Assembly: GCA_964418645.1 (NCBI GenBank)
Contig: CAYQME010000015.1
Location: 1 to 43,136 of the forward strand
Length of the DNA stretch: 43,136 nucleotides
Direction of reading: 5' to 3'
Source: JAADHG01 sp964418645
GTDB lineage: Bacteria > Bacteroidota > Bacteroidia > Flavobacteriales > Flavobacteriaceae
This document shows positions 39,771 to 43,136 of the stretch, piece after piece. Position 1 is the stretch's first letter; every line of letters starts with the position of its first letter. Under the pieces are notes generated by a model, which worked only from the letters and a program-made list of their open reading frames with translations, made no database searches and was not told where the DNA came from. A program made the position numbers and the translations under genes.

Positions 39771-42700
39771 TGAAAAAGATATTTTTAATTCTAACCCTCT
39801 TTGGTTCATTACAAATTATTGCCCAAGGCGAAGCTGCAAATTGGTATTTTGGCTTTGGTGCAGGATTACAATTTAATCAAGCAACTGGGAATACTACTGT
39901 ATTATTTGATGGACAATTAAGCACTAATGAGGGCTGCTCTTCAATATCTGATGCTAATGGTAATTTACTTTTTTATTCTGATGGGGTTAGAGTTTGGAAT
40001 AGAAATCATCAAATCATGTCAAATGGAACCGGTTTGTTTGGAGATCCTTCAAGTACACAATCGGCATTAGTAGTTCCAAAACCAGACGACCCTAATATTT
40101 ATTACATTTTTACTGTTGACACAGCAGCTGTAGATGGAACGGATTTTGGTTTAAACTATTCAATAGTTGATATGTCTCTTGATAATGGTTTAGGAGATAT
40201 TGTAAACAAGAATATAAATTTACTTGCTGATTGTTCAGAAAAAATCACAGCTGTTTTAAAAGATTGTGTTACAAAATCTATTTGGGTAATGACTTTGGCT
40301 TCAATTGATGGAACATCAAATGTTTTTAACACCTACCATGCTTTTGAAGTAAATAATGCAGGGGTAAATACAACTTCTGTAAAATCTACTTTTAGCATAA
40401 GTGTAAGTGATCAACGTGGTTATTTAAAACTCTCTCCAGATGGCACTAAAATGATTTGTGCAAATATGAGAGGTGATTTTAATGATCCAAATAGTACTGA
40501 TCAATTATTATTATATGACTTTAATGAAACTACTGGTGTTGTAAACAACCAACAACGACTCTTTATTAATTCTCCAAACAAATATCCTTATGGTGTAGAG
40601 TTTTCGCCGAATAGTCAAGTACTTTATGTACATTCATCTAATGATCTTTTTGGAGGTGGAGCTAATAATCCAATCAATCACTCAGCAGTTTTAACACAAT
40701 TTAATCTAGCAGCTGCAGATATACAAGCAAGTCAATTTCCTTTAGATACAAGGCAATTGTATAGAGGTGGTTTACAGTTGGGACCTAATGGCAAAATTTA
40801 TCGCGCCTTAAGTGCTACTTACACACAAGGATTACCCTTTCTTGGTGTAATAAATAATCCTAATAATATAGGTGCTGCAGCTAACTATCAACATAATGCT
40901 ATTAGTCTTACGCCAAATTTATCCTCTCAAGGATTTCCACCTTTTATTCAGTCTATATTTAACACAGAAGTAGATATTATTAGAAACGGAATTAGTGTTA
41001 CCAATCTTTCACTTTGCGATGGTGACACATATACATTAATGGCTGACGATATTGTTGGTGCAACTTATACTTGGACTTTAGATGGTAACCTTTTACCTAA
41101 TACGGTTTTCGACCTCACAATTACACAGGGAGGTCTATATGAGGTTTTAATAGACTTAAACAATGGTGATTGTCCAATAGAAGGCAAAGCAATTGTTAGT
41201 TATTTTACGCCTCCAATTGCTAACCAACCTACAAATATTAATATTTGTGATGATGATAATGATAGTCTTTATGATTTTGATTTTACAACTGATATTGATG
41301 CACAAGTATTAAATAATCTAGACCCCTTAACATATAGTGTTCATTATTTTGAAACTGCAAACGATGCTGTAAACTACACAAACGAAATTGTAATACCTTA
41401 TCAAAATACTACTAACCCTCAAGAAATATTTGTTAGAATACATAATGATGGATTTACAGATTGTTTTGATATGACTTCTTTTTTTATAGAAATTTTTGAT
41501 ACTCCAACTGCGAATCCTGTTGGTGATTGGGAAATATGTGATAACAATACTGATGGTAGTGATGTAAATGGTCAACGTGATTTTGATCTTACTACATTAA
41601 ACGCTTTAGTTTTAGGAACTCAAGACCCTTTACAATACAATGTTACGTATCATAATTCTCAAGCAGATGCAGATGTTGGAGCCAACGCTTTACTAAATCC
41701 ATATTACAATACAACTCCAAATTTAGAAACCATTTTTGTTAGAATTGAAAATATTGCTTATTCAGATTGTTTTGATACCACATCTTTTAACTTAATTGTA
41801 AACATCATTCCAGATGCGTTTAATACCACTTTGTTTCAATGTGATGAAGATGGTAATCCTGATGGATTTACTTTATTTAATCTTACTGAAGCAAACGATG
41901 CTTTAACAGGAGGAATAGCTGATAGATCAACTAAATTTTTCTTAACCTTAGCTGATGCGCAAAATGATACTAATGAAATTGATGGAACTTCTTTTAGTAA
42001 TACGATTAGCACTCAAATAATTTATGTACAAGTTATCAATGATAGCACAGGTTGTTTCCGAGTTTCGCAATTAACACTTGATGTTACTGCTACTGATGCT
42101 ACTGATGCCATACTTACCCACTGTGACAATGATGGCGTTGAAGATGGATTTTATAATTTCGATTTGAGTCTCGCTGAGGCCACTATATTAATTAATTTAC
42201 CTAGTACTGTATCTTTAAGTTATTATGAAACTTTCGACGATTCGCTTTTAGAAGTAAACAACTTAGGAACAACATTCACAAACACAGTACCATATTCGCA
42301 AATTATTTATGCAAGGATTGAAAACGCTAATGCATGTTATGGTATAGCTGAAGTACAATTAACAGTTTATGAAATCCCTAATATTGAAACCGAGTTTGAG
42401 ACCATTTATTGTCTTAATACATTTCCAGAAACTATAACACTCGACTCTGGTCTTATCAATAATTCACCTAGTGATTTCACCTATTTATGGTCCACTGGAG
42501 AAACTACAGAAAGCATACAAATAAATGCTTCTGGAACATATTCAGTAACTGTAACTAATGCTAATAATTGTAACAAAACGAGAAATATTACAGTAATTGC
42601 ATCTAATATCGCAACATTTGAAAACATTGAAGTCATTGATGTATCTTCTAATAACACAATAACAGTTATTGTTTCTGGCGAAGGCGATTATGAATATGCA

Positions 42701-43087
42701 CTTAACAACATTAACGGACCATACCAAGACAGCAACTTCTTCGAAAATGTCCCTCCTGGTCTTCATACTGTTTTTGTGAGGGATAGGAAAAATTGCGGCA
42801 TTGTAAACGAAAGTGTTTCTGTTATTGGTTTTCCAAAGTTTTTCACACCAAATGGCGATGGCTTTCATGATACTTGGCAAATTTATGGTATAAATCATAG
42901 TTCTCAAATTGAGAGTATCATTTATATTTTTGATCGTTATGGCAAACTTTTAAAACAATTATCTCCTCAAAGTTTGGGTTGGGATGGTACTTTTAAGGGC
43001 GAAGACTTACCTTCAAACGATTATTGGTTTCATTTAAAATTACCCGATGGTCGCATTTTTAAAAGTCATTTCACTTTAAAGAGATAA
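39770..43087 (+). CDS. Large secreted protein with T9SS type B (gliding-motility CHU_C) C-terminal domain
   Basis: An 1105-residue cell-surface or secreted protein. A signal peptide (1-19, ending IIAQ) precedes an N-terminal ~400-residue region of WD/YVTN-like β-propeller character (SISDANGNLLFYSDGVRVWN, LSPDGTKMICAN, VEFSPNSQVLYVHSS). Four ~95-residue repeats follow, starting near residues 492, 589, 690 and 784, each opening with C-D-x-D/N-x-D and containing a Phe-Asp-Leu/Phe strand and an I(F/Y)VR/ARI(E/H)N strand. An Ig-like stretch (FTYLWSTGETTESIQINAS) comes next, and the C-terminus from ~1022 is the type B sorting domain (FFTPNGDGFHDTW, IYIFDRYGKLL, GWDGTFKGEDLPSNDYWF). A role in adhesion or gliding is likely by family, not proven. 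Confidence 0.9.
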   Translation: MKKIFLILTLFGSLQIIAQGEAANWYFGFGAGLQFNQATGNTTVLFDGQLSTNEGCSSISDANGNLLFYSDGVRVWNRNHQIMSNGTGLFGDPSSTQSALVVPKPDDPNIYYIFTVDTAAVDGTDFGLNYSIVDMSLDNGLGDIVNKNINLLADCSEKITAVLKDCVTKSIWVMTLASIDGTSNVFNTYHAFEVNNAGVNTTSVKSTFSISVSDQRGYLKLSPDGTKMICANMRGDFNDPNSTDQLLLYDFNETTGVVNNQQRLFINSPNKYPYGVEFSPNSQVLYVHSSNDLFGGGANNPINHSAVLTQFNLAAADIQASQFPLDTRQLYRGGLQLGPNGKIYRALSATYTQGLPFLGVINNPNNIGAAANYQHNAISLTPNLSSQGFPPFIQSIFNTEVDIIRNGISVTNLSLCDGDTYTLMADDIVGATYTWTLDGNLLPNTVFDLTITQGGLYEVLIDLNNGDCPIEGKAIVSYFTPPIANQPTNINICDDDNDSLYDFDFTTDIDAQVLNNLDPLTYSVHYFETANDAVNYTNEIVIPYQNTTNPQEIFVRIHNDGFTDCFDMTSFFIEIFDTPTANPVGDWEICDNNTDGSDVNGQRDFDLTTLNALVLGTQDPLQYNVTYHNSQADADVGANALLNPYYNTTPNLETIFVRIENIAYSDCFDTTSFNLIVNIIPDAFNTTLFQCDEDGNPDGFTLFNLTEANDALTGGIADRSTKFFLTLADAQNDTNEIDGTSFSNTISTQIIYVQVINDSTGCFRVSQLTLDVTATDATDAILTHCDNDGVEDGFYNFDLSLAEATILINLPSTVSLSYYETFDDSLLEVNNLGTTFTNTVPYSQIIYARIENANACYGIAEVQLTVYEIPNIETEFETIYCLNTFPETITLDSGLINNSPSDFTYLWSTGETTESIQINASGTYSVTVTNANNCNKTRNITVIASNIATFENIEVIDVSSNNTITVIVSGEGDYEYALNNINGPYQDSNFFENVPPGLHTVFVRDRKNCGIVNESVSVIGFPKFFTPNGDGFHDTWQIYGINHSSQIESIIYIFDRYGKLLKQLSPQSLGWDGTFKGEDLPSNDYWFHLKLPDGRIFKSHFTLKR

Positions 43088-43136
43088 GTAAAAATCCTAA
43101 TAGAAAATCTACATTTATTTTAATTTATAAATACAT

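Noticed and set aside
42542..42907. A 121-codon minus-strand frame within the T9SS type B gene
   Set aside because: Antisense to the conserved sorting domain and Ig-like region; no domain resemblance.
1..43136. tRNA, rRNA or riboswitch genes
   Set aside because: Intergenic spaces were read for cloverleaf-like GC-rich segments, T-loop text and known riboswitch cores; none was convincing. Small structured RNAs cannot be excluded without a covariance search.

Overview
The window looks like a chromosomal segment of a member of the Bacteroidota, most likely a marine-type Flavobacteriaceae. The support is a low GC content, type IX secretion (T9SS) sorting domains of both type A and type B, a long Bacteroidota-type SecA without the C-terminal zinc motif, lineage-typical small families (DUF2795, DUF5606, DUF2911), and repeated use of the Bacteroidota -7 promoter element TAnnTTTG. 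All names rest on reading motifs and recalling families; no database search was run. No rRNA, tRNA, CRISPR array, prophage or complete insertion sequence was seen.

Layout. 1-4230 (minus): the promoter-proximal part of an exopolysaccharide operon, with a Wza-type export lipoprotein, a Wzc-type co-polymerase/tyrosine kinase with a (Gly-Tyr)7 tail, an initiating phosphoglycosyl transferase, and a nucleotide-sugar dehydrogenase cut by the window edge. 4334-6972: an ABC-F ATPase and a methyltransferase. 6985-7347: 18-bp tandem repeats interrupted by two 100-N assembly gaps. 7413-11855: cobalamin adenosyltransferase, DUF2795 and secA. 11984-14641 (minus): an ECF sigma factor, a one-pass membrane protein that is a candidate anti-sigma factor, and a secreted protein with Met-Pro and amphipathic repeats. 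14806-16446: DUF2911 and the B12 GTPase MeaB.

16489-23910 is a block of lipid-linked-sugar genes: two PAP2 phosphatases, two DPM1-like glycosyltransferases, two ArnT-like GT-C transferases, an internally duplicated LAB_N membrane protein and a CapI-like epimerase. Together they could charge a polyprenyl phosphate with sugar, flip it, transfer the sugar to an envelope acceptor and recycle the carrier. 23916-28620 (minus) is mostly housekeeping: a small hypothetical protein, a four-helix-bundle protein, a MATE exporter, DUF5606, peptide deformylase, a T9SS cargo protein and RuvX. It contains a 392-nt non-coding stretch with three phased repeats and a strong hairpin.

28731-33098 carries dapD overlapped by LPS-core-type genes: a CDP-glycerol-transferase-like protein, a WaaE/KdtX-like transferase, a Kdo-kinase-like protein and a rhamnosyltransferase-like protein. 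33115-36820 holds tsaC, a CCA-adding/HD enzyme, heme A synthase and a pRiA4b-ORF3-like protein. 36831-43087 holds a divergent kinase-fold candidate, an ABC exporter pair and a large T9SS type B cargo protein.

The best leads for something new are the duplicated polyprenyl-sugar block with its LAB_N protein, the sigma/anti-sigma/amphipathic-repeat operon, the cryptic kinase-like protein at 36831-37889, and the phased repeats at 26113-26163.
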